From the NCBI GenBank assembly GCA_023416955.1, contig JAEZGM010000007.1, positions 47,887-111,886 on the forward strand: 64,000 nt of DNA, in the 5' to 3' direction. A program made the translations under genes and the position numbers. The notes below the pieces were generated by a model. It was given only the letters and a program-made list of their open reading frames with translations, made no database searches and had not been told where the DNA came from. The stretch is from Bacillota bacterium (lineage in GTDB: Bacteria; Bacillota; Clostridia; Oscillospirales; Acutalibacteraceae). Every line of letters starts with the position of its first letter. Within the stretch, counting starts at the first letter, position 1. Positions 41,511 through 49,510 of this stretch are shown here, piece after piece.

Positions 41511-41592
41511 GAGAAGGTGCTGCAAAACGAATTTCCATTCATGCAGCACCCTCTTTGCCGGGTTTATATATCTACTCATTGTGCAACAGCTT
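41511..41592. terminator. Mosaic repeat with terminator hairpin
   Basis: GGTGCTGCA pairs with TGCAGCACC (41516-41550), with inner GAAT/ATTC. The tail GCCGGGTTTATATATC and CATTGTGCAACAGC shared by the family follows. It separates two convergent genes. Confidence 0.75.
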
Positions 41593-41601
41593 TATAGCTG
41601 T

Positions 41602-41784
41602 TTATCCCTGTGCCGACTGATCTGCGATGTTTTGTACAAAGCTGTGCATTTCTCCGCGGCTACGGATCTGATGTGTCTGGTCGATAATATGCTGCTGTTC
41701 TGTTTCAGATAACGCGGAAAAGCGCTCCATCGCTTGCGGATTCATTGCAAGTGCCATTCCAAATCCGATAGGAAGATCGTCCAT
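41602..41784 (-). CDS. Small hypothetical protein (60 aa)
   Basis: A short soluble protein, MDDLPIGFGMALAMNPQAMERF then LSETEQQHIIDQTHQIRSRGEMHSFVQNI. The start has GAGGTGAT upstream. It looks like a small conserved clostridial family; the second half resembles the 62-aa protein at 6097-6285. Predicted helical, no known domain. It stands alone between convergent and divergent neighbours. Confidence 0.65.
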   Translation of the reverse strand: MDDLPIGFGMALAMNPQAMERFSALSETEQQHIIDQTHQIRSRGEMHSFVQNIADQSAQG

Positions 41785-41880
41785 AAAATCACCTCACTAG
41801 TAGTTTGTGCAAAAATTTTAATACCATACTTTTTAACATAGCTGTCATAAAAGCATTGTATAATATGACAAAGTGTTTTC

Positions 41881-41917
41881 CACAATCGTTGACTTGTAGA
41901 GGCGATTGTGTTAAAAT
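41881..41917 (+). promoter_or_regulatory. Promoter and candidate metal-regulator operator of the ECF operon
   Basis: TTGACT (41889-41894), a 17-nt spacer and TAAAAT (41912-41917) form a plausible promoter. A perfect dyad CACAATCG-14-CGATTGTG (41881-41888 and 41903-41910) overlaps it. The spacing resembles long-gap operators of NikR-type regulators, but the half-site is different and no regulator gene is adjacent. Confidence 0.55.
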
Positions 41918-41977
41918 TCAAGCAAATAATATCAGCTTTTGTGGTAATTACCGTTTTCCTGGCGCATGGAATTGATA

Positions 41978-42014
41978 ACCCATAGAGGATGGCCGGAGCC
42001 GATCCTTTATGGGT
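41978..42014 (+). promoter_or_regulatory. Leader hairpin before the ECF nickel/cobalt operon
   Basis: ACCCATA-GAGGAT pairs with ATCCTT-TATGGGT around a GGCCGGAGCCG loop and is followed by GTTTTAAAGGAGG. It ends 22 nt before the start codon and just before the ribosome binding site. It could be an attenuator or a translational hairpin; I do not recognise a cobalamin or NiCo riboswitch here. Confidence 0.5.
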
Positions 42015-42035
42015 GTTTTAAAGGAGGAGAAAGGT

Positions 42036-43079
42036 GTGCATATTCCTGATGGGTATTTGAGCCCGCAGACAACAATCCCTGCGTTTGCCGCCATGGCGCC
42101 TGTATGGGGCACAGCGTTCCGGAAAGTCAAAAAGACCATGGAAAGGCAAAGTATTCCTTCTCTGGCGCTTTGCTCCGCATTTTCTTTTCTTATTATGATG
42201 TTCAATGTTCCTGTGGTTGGAGGAAGTTCGGCACACGCAGTGGGAGCGGTGCTGATTGCCATACTGATGGGTCCGTGGGCGGCGGTTATCTCCGTTTCCA
42301 CTGCGCTTTTAATTCAGGCGGTGGTGTTCGGCGACGGAGGAATTTTGGCCTACGGTATGAACTGCCTGAATATGGCGGTAATAATGCCTTTTGCCGGGTA
42401 TTATATTTACAAGGTGATCCTGGGAAAAGCGCAGCCCGGCAGCAAACGCGGATTAGTTGCCACCTTTCTAGGCAGCTATTGCGGGCTGAATCTGGCAGCT
42501 TTTGCCGCAGCGGTGGAATTTGGAATACAGCCGATGCTGTTTCACGCGGCGGACGGCAAGGCACTTTACTGTCCTTATCCGCTTTCCGTTTCTATTCCAT
42601 CCATGATGTTTGCACACGGTTTGGTCGCCGGTCCGATTGAAGGAATTGTGACGGCGGCAGCTGTGGCCTACCTTGTAAAGCACTCTCCTCAGCTTTTTCA
42701 AAGGAAAAGTCACCCCGCTTTGCAAAAGGAATCTTTTCTGAAACGCTACAGGGCAATTTTAGTTCCTCTGGCGATTATGATTGTACTGACGCCGCTCGGG
42801 CTTCTCGCAACCGGGACCGCATTTGGTGAATATGGGGCAGAGGAGATTAAGGAGCAACTGGGTTATGTCCCCCATGGCCTGAACGCCGCGTCGGAATGGT
42901 GGAAGGCGCTTCTGCCCGACTATTCCCTGCCTGCGTTTGGCGGCAGCCGTCTTGGTACGGCGGGTGTATACATTTTGTCGGCAATTGTCGGATTCCTTCT
43001 TATTTATGCGATTATTTTTATTTCGTCCCGGTTAGCCTTGAAACAGCACGGGGAAGATAAGAAGAATCAGGAGAATTAA
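42036..43079 (+). CDS. cbiM: ECF transporter substrate-specific protein, NikM/CbiM family
   Basis: A 347-residue membrane protein that binds Ni2+ or Co2+ at its extreme N-terminus. The GTG at 42036 is chosen because it gives MHIPDGYLSP, whose second residue His is a metal ligand in this family, and because GGAGG is 8 nt upstream. The core ends near residue 225. The C-terminal part (about 240-347) with two more helices resembles the fused N-component/PDGLE-type domain. First gene of cbiMQO. The metal cannot be settled from sequence. Confidence 0.9.
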   Translation: MHIPDGYLSPQTTIPAFAAMAPVWGTAFRKVKKTMERQSIPSLALCSAFSFLIMMFNVPVVGGSSAHAVGAVLIAILMGPWAAVISVSTALLIQAVVFGDGGILAYGMNCLNMAVIMPFAGYYIYKVILGKAQPGSKRGLVATFLGSYCGLNLAAFAAAVEFGIQPMLFHAADGKALYCPYPLSVSIPSMMFAHGLVAGPIEGIVTAAAVAYLVKHSPQLFQRKSHPALQKESFLKRYRAILVPLAIMIVLTPLGLLATGTAFGEYGAEEIKEQLGYVPHGLNAASEWWKALLPDYSLPAFGGSRLGTAGVYILSAIVGFLLIYAIIFISSRLALKQHGEDKKNQEN

Positions 43080-43083
43080 CAGT

Positions 43084-43992
43084 TTGAGCGAACATAATAC
43101 GCAGGCATCTGCCTTGCCGGACTGGATGCTGGAGGCAAATGCGGAAGTACCGGAAGATCATGGTCACTACGGCCTGCATTTTATCCGGCGAACCTTCAAA
43201 AACATATCGGAAGTTTTTACAAGTGATTTTTACAGCGAGCGGTATGCCGCGAAGCCCCAGTTTCTGCAGGCGGTTGACGCGCGGATGAAAATCATTGTAT
43301 TCCTAGCGTTTATTATTTTTAGTAATTTTACCCACAACATCGCGGTTTTGGCGGTTCTTTCCGCCGTGCCGCCCATGTACGCCCGATTTTCCGGTCTGCC
43401 TCTGAAAAGCTTTTTGCGCCGTGTCTGGCTGTATGTGCCGCTGCTGATACTCGTTGTTTCTCTGCCCGGTGCAAGCAGCCTGTTTGTACAGGGAAAAGCG
43501 CTTTTCGGGCCGCAAAACGGCTTGTATTTTACGGCCGAGGGTCTTGCGAATATCTTTCGCCTTTCGCTGCGAGCGGGAATTTCACTGGAATTCTCGTTTT
43601 TGCTGCTGCTGACGACCCGCTGGTCGCGCATCATGCAGGGGCTTTCCAATCTGCACGTTCCGGCGCTTTTTATTTCGGTCTGCAATATGGCGTATCGCTA
43701 TTTGTTTGTGCTGTGCGGCGCCGCAAACGACATGATGGAGGCGCGCTTTCTGCGCACGGTGGGTAAAGTATCGGTACGCGGGAACCGGGAGTTTATCGGG
43801 GGCAGTATTGCTTCTCTCTTTATGAAGTCCCATTTTCTGGGCAACGAGGTTTATAGTGCGATGTGCTGCCGCGGCTTCACAGGCAAACTGCCCACGGTCG
43901 GGCGCTGTAAAATTCAGCGCATCGATCTGCTATTTTTGTTCAGCAGTGCGGCGGCACTTTTGATTTTAGCTGTAGGAGAGCTTCTGTTTTGA
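43084..43992 (+). CDS. cbiQ: ECF transporter transmembrane protein, CbiQ family
   Basis: A 302-residue T component. The hydrophilic N-terminus is followed by about five helices. The conserved coupling motifs appear as ARFLRTVGKVSVRGNREFIGGS and YSAMCCRGFTGKL (A-R-G type motifs). The TTG start lies 5 nt after the cbiM stop codon. It couples the ATPase to the metal-binding subunit. Confidence 0.9.
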   Translation: MSEHNTQASALPDWMLEANAEVPEDHGHYGLHFIRRTFKNISEVFTSDFYSERYAAKPQFLQAVDARMKIIVFLAFIIFSNFTHNIAVLAVLSAVPPMYARFSGLPLKSFLRRVWLYVPLLILVVSLPGASSLFVQGKALFGPQNGLYFTAEGLANIFRLSLRAGISLEFSFLLLLTTRWSRIMQGLSNLHVPALFISVCNMAYRYLFVLCGAANDMMEARFLRTVGKVSVRGNREFIGGSIASLFMKSHFLGNEVYSAMCCRGFTGKLPTVGRCKIQRIDLLFLFSSAAALLILAVGELLF

Positions 43993-44765
43993 CAATACCT
44001 TGCAATCAATCAATTTTTAAGCTGGAGCATACGGCGTTTTCTTACCCCGGAGAAGAGCCTGTGCTGAAAGATGTTTCCTTTCAGGTTGAAAAGGGGGAAC
44101 GGGTATGCATCCTTGGGGCAAACGGGTCGGGAAAATCGACACTGCTGAAGATTTTTGCGGGTCTGCTTTTGCCGCAGTCGGGTGTATTTACCGCGTTCGG
44201 GGAAGAGATCACAGAAAAAAAGCAGGGGAACGATGTGTTTTCCCGTGAGTATCACCGACGTATCGGATTTATTTTTCAGGATTCCGACGCGCAGCTTTTT
44301 TGCAGCACGGCGGAGGAAGAAATCGCTTTTGGCCTGCTGCAGCAAAATCTGCCGCGTGAAACGATTGCAAAAAGAATTAAAGAAATAGCCGGCCTGTTTG
44401 AGATTGGACATCTTTTGCCAAAGCCGCCTTTTCGTTTGAGCGGGGGTGAAAAAAAGAAGGTCGCACTTGCGTCCGTATTGGTGATGAATCCCGATGTTCT
44501 GCTGTTGGATGAACCCACCAGCGGGCTTGACCCTCGCACCTGCAGCTGGCTGGTTCGTTTGTTGGACTCGTTAAGCCGAGCGGGCAAAACACTCATCATA
44601 TCAACGCATAATCTGGACTTGGTTCCAAGATTGGCTGACCGCGCCATATTGCTGTCCGAGGAGCATGAGATCATGGCCAACCGTTCCGCGACGGATATTC
44701 TGCAGAACATTCCCATGCTGAAAGAAGCAAATCTGGTAGATGAGGAGTACAGTGCGGGTATTTAA
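43989..44765 (+). CDS. cbiO: ECF transporter ATP-binding protein, CbiO family
   Basis: A 258-residue ATPase. Walker A is GANGSGKSTLLKI, Q-loop FQDSDAQLFCSTAEEEIAFG (the CbiO type), signature RLSGGEKKKVALASVL, Walker B VLLLDEPTSGLDP. The start TTG overlaps the cbiQ stop by 4 nt. Last gene of the operon, followed by a strong terminator. Confidence 0.93.
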   Translation: MTIPCNQSIFKLEHTAFSYPGEEPVLKDVSFQVEKGERVCILGANGSGKSTLLKIFAGLLLPQSGVFTAFGEEITEKKQGNDVFSREYHRRIGFIFQDSDAQLFCSTAEEEIAFGLLQQNLPRETIAKRIKEIAGLFEIGHLLPKPPFRLSGGEKKKVALASVLVMNPDVLLLDEPTSGLDPRTCSWLVRLLDSLSRAGKTLIISTHNLDLVPRLADRAILLSEEHEIMANRSATDILQNIPMLKEANLVDEEYSAGI

Positions 44766-44786
44766 AATAATTCCGGATAAAATACT

Positions 44787-44935
44787 AAAGAGGCTGTTTC
44801 AAATAAATGAAAATTTATTTGAAACAGCCTCTTTATGGAAAAAATGCTTGCGGGTCATGATTAGACCCACATTTTATATTTTTCCGGCACGGTCGGTATA
44901 TTCACTCATTTTGCGGTACCCTCTGGGGTTCAGTA
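44787..44935. terminator. Terminator of the ECF operon within a mosaic repeat
   Basis: AAAGAGGCTGTTTCAAATAA pairs with its complement ending TTTGAAACAGCCTCTTTAT (44787-44836). The GCGGGTC/GACCCAC palindrome and TATTCACTCATTTTGC tail of the mosaic family follow. It lies between the convergent cbiO and ferredoxin-like genes. Confidence 0.85.
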
Positions 44936-44937
44936 CA

Positions 44938-45639
44938 TTATTCGTCCAATATCTGGCCGTCGGTTGAAACGGTGACTACGTGCCACGGAATCAGCTTTCC
45001 GCTATTCTGGAGCGCATTTTTCACATATTGTACCATGCCGCCGCAGCAGGGCACTTCCATGCGGACAACCGTGATGCTCTGAATGTCGTTCATGCTGAGA
45101 ATTGCGGTCAGCTTTTCGCCGTAATCAACGGCGTCCAGTTTCGGGCAGCCGATCAGCGTAATTTTATTGCGCATGAACCGGTGGATATTCGGGTACGCAT
45201 AGGCCGTGCAGTCGGCGCAGATGACGACATTTGCCCCGTCAAAGTACGGCGCGCTTGCCGGAACCAGTTGAATCTGGCAGGGCCACTGGCGCAATTCCGA
45301 CTGCGCGGCGGATGTGGCCGCCTGTGAAGAGTGAGCTGGCCGCTCCATAGTGCGCATTCTGCTGCCGGGGCAGCCGCCGAAATGCGGTTCGGCTTGACGG
45401 GCTGCCTGCATCTTTTGCTTTACGGCCTCTTCGTCGTAATCAGCTGCTTCCCGTTCTATAATTTCGATTGCGCCGGTCGGGCACTCCGGCAGGCAGTTGC
45501 CCAGCCCGTCGCAATAGCTGTCGCTTGTCAGAACCGCCTTGCCGTCTATCAGTTTCAGTGCGTCTTCATGACACGCGTTTACGCAAAGGCCGCAGCCGTT
45601 ACATTTTTCTGCATCAATGCTCACAATTTTACGTTTCAT
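44938..45639 (-). CDS. 4Fe-4S ferredoxin-type protein with extra C-terminal domain
   Basis: A 233-residue protein. The N-terminus has two cluster motifs, CNGCGLCVNACHEDAL and a variant second site YCDGLGNCLPECPTGAI. A Cys-rich middle (GGCPGSR) and a C-terminal domain follow with ICADCTAYAYPNIH, IGCPKLD and VPCCGGM. The family is commonly found beside Crp/Fnr-type regulators and redox genes. It may carry electrons or sense redox state. Divergent from the Crp/Fnr regulator. Confidence 0.8.
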   Translation of the reverse strand: MKRKIVSIDAEKCNGCGLCVNACHEDALKLIDGKAVLTSDSYCDGLGNCLPECPTGAIEIIEREAADYDEEAVKQKMQAARQAEPHFGGCPGSRMRTMERPAHSSQAATSAAQSELRQWPCQIQLVPASAPYFDGANVVICADCTAYAYPNIHRFMRNKITLIGCPKLDAVDYGEKLTAILSMNDIQSITVVRMEVPCCGGMVQYVKNALQNSGKLIPWHVVTVSTDGQILDE

Positions 45640-45671
45640 ATAATAAACTCCCTTGCTTCTTGTTTTTCTGT

Positions 45672-45718
45672 TTCAATTATAGTATAATTCAATTAATTCG
45701 TCTGTAGCTATGGCTACA
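45672..45718. promoter_or_regulatory. Divergent promoter/operator for ferredoxin-like and Crp/Fnr genes
   Basis: Overlapping TATAAT-like boxes face both ways around 45677-45690. The dyad TGTAGC-4-GCTACA (45703-45718) is the likely binding site of the adjacent Crp/Fnr protein; it differs from the classic Fnr site TTGAT-4-ATCAA. Confidence 0.6.
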
Positions 45719-45737
45719 AAACTGGAGGTGCTTTGTT

Positions 45738-46427
45738 TTGCAGGAAATGATTCCTGTGCTTCAGAACTGTGTGCTTTTCTGCGGGATTCCCGAAAATGAG
45801 CTGATGCGGATGCTCGGCTGCATCGCGCCGCGCATTGCAAATTACCCCAAAGGTATGCTGATTCTGGAGGCAGGCGGTGCGATGAGGGAACTCGGCGTGG
45901 TGCTTTCCGGTACGGTGGACATCGTTAAGGAAACACCTCTGGGCGAGCGCGTTGTGCTGAATAAAATTTCTCGGGGCGGTATCTTCGGCGAAGTGATCGC
46001 GCTCTCCGACACACAGAATGCGCCGGCGACCATTTTTGCGGCGGAATCCTGTTCCGTGCTGTATATCGTACCGAAAAAAATTCTGCAGCCCTGCCGCAAC
46101 GGATGCGAATGGCACAGCCGGCTCAGTGAAAACTTAATTCATATTGTCGCGCAAAAGGCTCTTTATCTGAATCGCAAAATTGATTTTCTGGTGATCAAAA
46201 GCATGCGGGGAAAACTTTGCACCTATCTTTATGAGTATTATAAAAAGACCGGAGGAACAACGTTTACCTTGCCGTTCAACCGAAACGAACTTGCCGATTT
46301 TCTAAACGTGTCGCGCCCTTCCATGTCGCGGGAACTCGGGCGGCTCCGCGACGAAGGGATCCTTTCTTTTTCGGGCAGTTCATTTCGAATTGTCAATCTT
46401 TCCAAGCTAAATACCTATGTGGAGTAA
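45738..46427 (+). CDS. Crp/Fnr family transcriptional regulator
   Basis: A 229-residue regulator. The cyclic-nucleotide-binding-like domain covers residues about 15-130 (GMLILEAGGAMRELGVVLSGTVDIVKE, GGIFGEVIALSD). The C-terminal HTH includes LPFNRNELADFLNVSRPSMSRELGRLRDEGIL. There is no N-terminal Fnr cysteine cluster, so it is not a canonical oxygen sensor. The TTG start follows GGAGG by 9 nt; an ATG lies 3 codons later. It probably controls the divergent ferredoxin-like gene. Confidence 0.9.
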   Translation: MQEMIPVLQNCVLFCGIPENELMRMLGCIAPRIANYPKGMLILEAGGAMRELGVVLSGTVDIVKETPLGERVVLNKISRGGIFGEVIALSDTQNAPATIFAAESCSVLYIVPKKILQPCRNGCEWHSRLSENLIHIVAQKALYLNRKIDFLVIKSMRGKLCTYLYEYYKKTGGTTFTLPFNRNELADFLNVSRPSMSRELGRLRDEGILSFSGSSFRIVNLSKLNTYVE

Positions 46428-46454
46428 CATATTAATCTGGAAGGAAGTATCTCA

Positions 46455-46976
46455 ATGAAGGAATCTGTGGGGAAAATGATGCAAACCATGATTCGGTACA
46501 ACGCGGGCGACCCGAAGCGTATACAGCATGCGCTGAAAGTACACTCCTTTGCCGTCTCCATTGGTGAACACGAGCATCTTGATGAGGAGCAAATGGAAAT
46601 TCTGGAGCTGGCCGCAATCCTGCATGACATCGGAATCCATAACAGTGAAGAAAAATACGGCTCCTCAGCCGGAAAATATCAGGAACTGGAAGGGCCGCCC
46701 GTTGCGGGCCGCCTGCTGCTGGAGGCGGGAGCATCCGCAAAAGTTACCAAACGGGTCTGCTACCTTGTGGGGCATCATCATACCTACGCGGACATTGATG
46801 GTATGGATTATCAGATTCTGATAGAAGCGGATTTTTTGGTGAACCTGTATGAAGACGGCCTTGAGCGCAGCGCGGCTGAGACAGTGCTGAACAAGCATTT
46901 TAAAACGGCGCGCGGCAAAGAATACTTAACCGCAATGTACCTGCAGGACGGCGGTGTGTATGGGGCACAGGAATGA
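46455..46976 (+). CDS. HD domain-containing phosphohydrolase
   Basis: A 173-residue HD protein. RIQHALKVHSFAVSIG supplies the first His, LAAILHDIGIHNSE the HD pair, LVGHHHTYADIDG further His residues and ADFLVNLYED the last Asp. Its end overlaps the radical SAM gene by 4 nt. The substrate is unknown; relatives are annotated only as HD hydrolases. Confidence 0.85.
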   Translation: MKESVGKMMQTMIRYNAGDPKRIQHALKVHSFAVSIGEHEHLDEEQMEILELAAILHDIGIHNSEEKYGSSAGKYQELEGPPVAGRLLLEAGASAKVTKRVCYLVGHHHTYADIDGMDYQILIEADFLVNLYEDGLERSAAETVLNKHFKTARGKEYLTAMYLQDGGVYGAQE

Positions 46977-47950
46977 CCCAAAGTCCCTTTCATTATTCCT
47001 CTGACAACAAGCGCTACCATACGCTTAGCTATCATCTGAAGCAAATGTTCGGCAAACGGGTTTTTAAAGCAGTCATTGACGCCGGAATGACCTGTCCGAA
47101 TTTGGATGGAACGAAAGGCCGCGAGGGCTGTACATTCTGCAGCAATGGCAGCGGTGAGTTTGCCCAAGGCGGCAAAAGCGTTCAGGAACAGGTGCGTTCG
47201 GAACTGACGCGGATCAGACACAAGTGGAGCGATGCGGAAGTGGTTGCCTATTTTCAGGCGCATACCAATACCTACGCGCCGCTTTCAACGCTGAAGCGGT
47301 TGTATGAAGAAGCCCTTTCCGCAGATGGTGTGTGCGGCATCAGCATTGCCACACGCGCCGATGCGCTGGAACCGGAAACAGTGGAATACCTTGCACAGCT
47401 GGCGGGGCGGACTTACCTGACCGTGGAACTCGGCCTGCAAAGCATGCATGATATTACGGCGAAGCGTATTCACCGCGGTCATACATGGCAGGAGTTTCTG
47501 ACCGGGTATGAACTGCTTCGGTCACACGGCATTCGGGTCTGCGTCCATATCATCAACGGGCTGCCCGGGGAGAGTGAGGATATGATGGTCGATACGGCGC
47601 GTGCGCTGGGGTTTCTCGGTGCGGATGCGGTGAAAATCCATCTTTTGCAGATCATTCGCGGCACACAGATTGCCCGCGAATATATCGCCGGTCAGGTGAC
47701 GCCTATGACGAAGGAAATGTATATTGATACGGTTTGCCGCCAACTGGAAGTCCTGCCGCCGGAGACCGTGATTGAGCGCATTACGGGCGACGGTGTACAT
47801 GATCAGCTGCTTGCGCCGCGTTGGTGTGTGGACAAAATCGCGGTATTAGGCGCAATTGATCAGGTGCTGGTACGTCGCGAAACCTGGCAGGGCAGGCGGT
47901 TCGACGCGAGCCGGTTAGCGTTTGCTGACTTGCCTGCGGAAAATTTGTAA
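46973..47950 (+). CDS. TIGR01212-family radical SAM protein (YhcC-like)
   Basis: A 325-residue radical SAM enzyme. The cluster motif is in MTCPNLDGTKGREGCTFCSNGSGEFA, as in YhcC. Further motifs are YFQAHTNTYAPL, GISIATRADAL, TVELGLQSMHDIT and IINGLPGES. The reaction is not established. The start overlaps the HD gene by 4 nt, so the two form a unit. Confidence 0.9.
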   Translation: MTQSPFHYSSDNKRYHTLSYHLKQMFGKRVFKAVIDAGMTCPNLDGTKGREGCTFCSNGSGEFAQGGKSVQEQVRSELTRIRHKWSDAEVVAYFQAHTNTYAPLSTLKRLYEEALSADGVCGISIATRADALEPETVEYLAQLAGRTYLTVELGLQSMHDITAKRIHRGHTWQEFLTGYELLRSHGIRVCVHIINGLPGESEDMMVDTARALGFLGADAVKIHLLQIIRGTQIAREYIAGQVTPMTKEMYIDTVCRQLEVLPPETVIERITGDGVHDQLLAPRWCVDKIAVLGAIDQVLVRRETWQGRRFDASRLAFADLPAENL

Positions 47951-48065
47951 ATATGAATAGATATTTCCTGTTAAATTGGTTATAATAATACAATTGGGAA
48001 CTTGTATTTTTTTATTATATTGATATAATGAAATTAATAAATCCAAAATTGAAGGAGTAAATTTT

Positions 48066-48665
48066 ATGCAGAAAAATTTTTATGAAACAATTAAAGACAG
48101 ACGTTCAATATATGCCATTAACAGCGAGTCTCCCGTTTCTGATGACCGTATTACCGAGGTGGTCGGTCAGGCTGCTCAGTACGCTCCCTCCGCGTTCAAC
48201 TGCCAGAGTTCAAAGGCTGTTGTATTATTTGGCGAGAACCATAAAAAGCTTTGGAATATTGTCATGGAAGCCCTGCGCAAGGTGACCCCACCGGCAAACT
48301 TTGCACAGACAGAGCAGAAGGTGAATTCTTTTGCGGCCGGCCACGGGACCGTGCTTTATTTTGACGATACAGCTATTACAAAGGGCCTGATGGAGCAATA
48401 TCCGCTTTATAAAGATAATTTCCCGATTTGGGCTCAGCAGTCAAACGGGATGTTTCAGTTCGCTGTTTGGAGCATGCTGGAAGACGAGGGTCTCGGCGTT
48501 TCCCTGCAGCATTATAATCCGCTGATTGATGAAGAAGTGCGCAAGGCATGGACTCTTCCGGAAAGCTGGAAGCTGGTCGGTCAGATGCCGTTTGGTAAGC
48601 CGGTCGGTGAACCGAGCGGAAAGGATTTTGCGCCGCTTGACCAGCGTGTGCTGATTTTCAAGTAA
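48066..48665 (+). CDS. Nitroreductase family protein (COG3560, Frm2/YtjD-like)
   Basis: A 199-residue FMN-type oxidoreductase. It begins FYETIKDRRSIYAINSESPVSDDRI and has QYAPSAFNCQSSKAVVLFGE. LEDEGLGVSLQHYNPLID and GQMPFGKPVGEP follow, all hallmarks of the COG3560 subgroup. It lacks the longer C-terminal extension of other nitroreductases. A single-gene unit with GGAG upstream of the ATG and a bidirectional terminator downstream. Confidence 0.9.
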   Translation: MQKNFYETIKDRRSIYAINSESPVSDDRITEVVGQAAQYAPSAFNCQSSKAVVLFGENHKKLWNIVMEALRKVTPPANFAQTEQKVNSFAAGHGTVLYFDDTAITKGLMEQYPLYKDNFPIWAQQSNGMFQFAVWSMLEDEGLGVSLQHYNPLIDEEVRKAWTLPESWKLVGQMPFGKPVGEPSGKDFAPLDQRVLIFK

Positions 48666-48683
48666 ACTTTCTTTGATTATCAA

Positions 48684-48741
48684 GAAAAAACGGACGCCCT
48701 TTCCAACGGATGTCTTATCCGTGGGAAGAGTGTCCGTTTTT
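48684..48741. terminator. Bidirectional terminator between nitroreductase and MBL genes
   Basis: AAAAACGGAC at the left and GTCCGTTTTTA at the right bracket further pairing of CCTTTCC/GGGAAGAG and CGGAT/ATCCG. Poly-T runs lie on both strands. Confidence 0.88.
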
Positions 48742-48757
48742 ACTTGATTGGTACGAA

Positions 48758-49486
48758 TCAGTACTCTTTGGGTGAATATAAAATCCGTTCGCCGCGGCGG
48801 GAAAAAAACGCGATCTTGTCACGGTACGCATCGGCGATGGGGTCCGATTTTAATGTTTTAAAAATGGAAAGATCGTCACCGAAATGCATGGGTACTGCCA
48901 GCTTCGCTCCGACCGTGTTCATAAAATATTCCAAACCGCGCAGACAGTTCTCCTCCAGGCGGGGGTCAACCGGCACGAAAGCAATGTCGATTTTTTTGCC
49001 GCGAAGCAGGTCGATCTGTTCCCTGTAAAGGCGGGTCATTTCAGCGTTGTCCTTGTCCGGCTCGCCGTTCCAGTACCAGTCGTTCAGGTCCCCGGCGTGG
49101 TAGATACACAGGCCGTCAGCCTCAATCAGAAACGCGGCGCCGACATCGGTGGATTTCAATACCTGCAGCTTAATATCGCCGAGGTCATAGTTTTTGCCCG
49201 GGTGCACCAGCAAAGCATCCTCTGTCGTGCGAATATCGTCCGACAGAATGTACCGGATATTCGGAATGACTTTCCGCCAGCTGAATATCTTCGGATTGAA
49301 GTGATCAGGGTGCCTGTGCGAAGAAAATACCACCACGTCAAGCTCTTTGATCTCTTCAGGGTCGATAACGCCCTTGTCCAGCCCGCACCCGCGCGGCATG
49401 TCAATATAGTAATCGAAAATAAAACAGTGGCGCTCTGTTATGAGCGCAAAGCCGCTGTGGTATAAATAAATTATTTCCGCGTCCAT
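48758..49486 (-). CDS. MBL fold metallo-hydrolase
   Basis: A 242-residue metallo-beta-lactamase fold protein of the COG2220 kind. The metal motif is SSHRHPDHFNP (H-x-H-x-D-H), followed by LLVHPGKNYDLGDIKLQVLKSTDVGAAFLIE, YHAGDLNDWYW and a late His in VPMHFGDD. The substrate is unknown. A GAAAGGAT site precedes the ATG. It lies 24 nt after the mltG promoter-side neighbour on the same strand and may be cotranscribed in reverse order; there is no terminator between them. Confidence 0.85.
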   Translation of the reverse strand: MDAEIIYLYHSGFALITERHCFIFDYYIDMPRGCGLDKGVIDPEEIKELDVVVFSSHRHPDHFNPKIFSWRKVIPNIRYILSDDIRTTEDALLVHPGKNYDLGDIKLQVLKSTDVGAAFLIEADGLCIYHAGDLNDWYWNGEPDKDNAEMTRLYREQIDLLRGKKIDIAFVPVDPRLEENCLRGLEYFMNTVGAKLAVPMHFGDDLSIFKTLKSDPIADAYRDKIAFFSRRGERILYSPKEY

Positions 49487-49510
49487 GTGTAAAAATCCTT
49501 TCTTTTTTCA

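Noticed and set aside
41818..42035. A cobalamin or NiCo riboswitch before cbiM
   Set aside because: I could not find the conserved core motifs. The region is described instead as a dyad plus a hairpin of unknown type.
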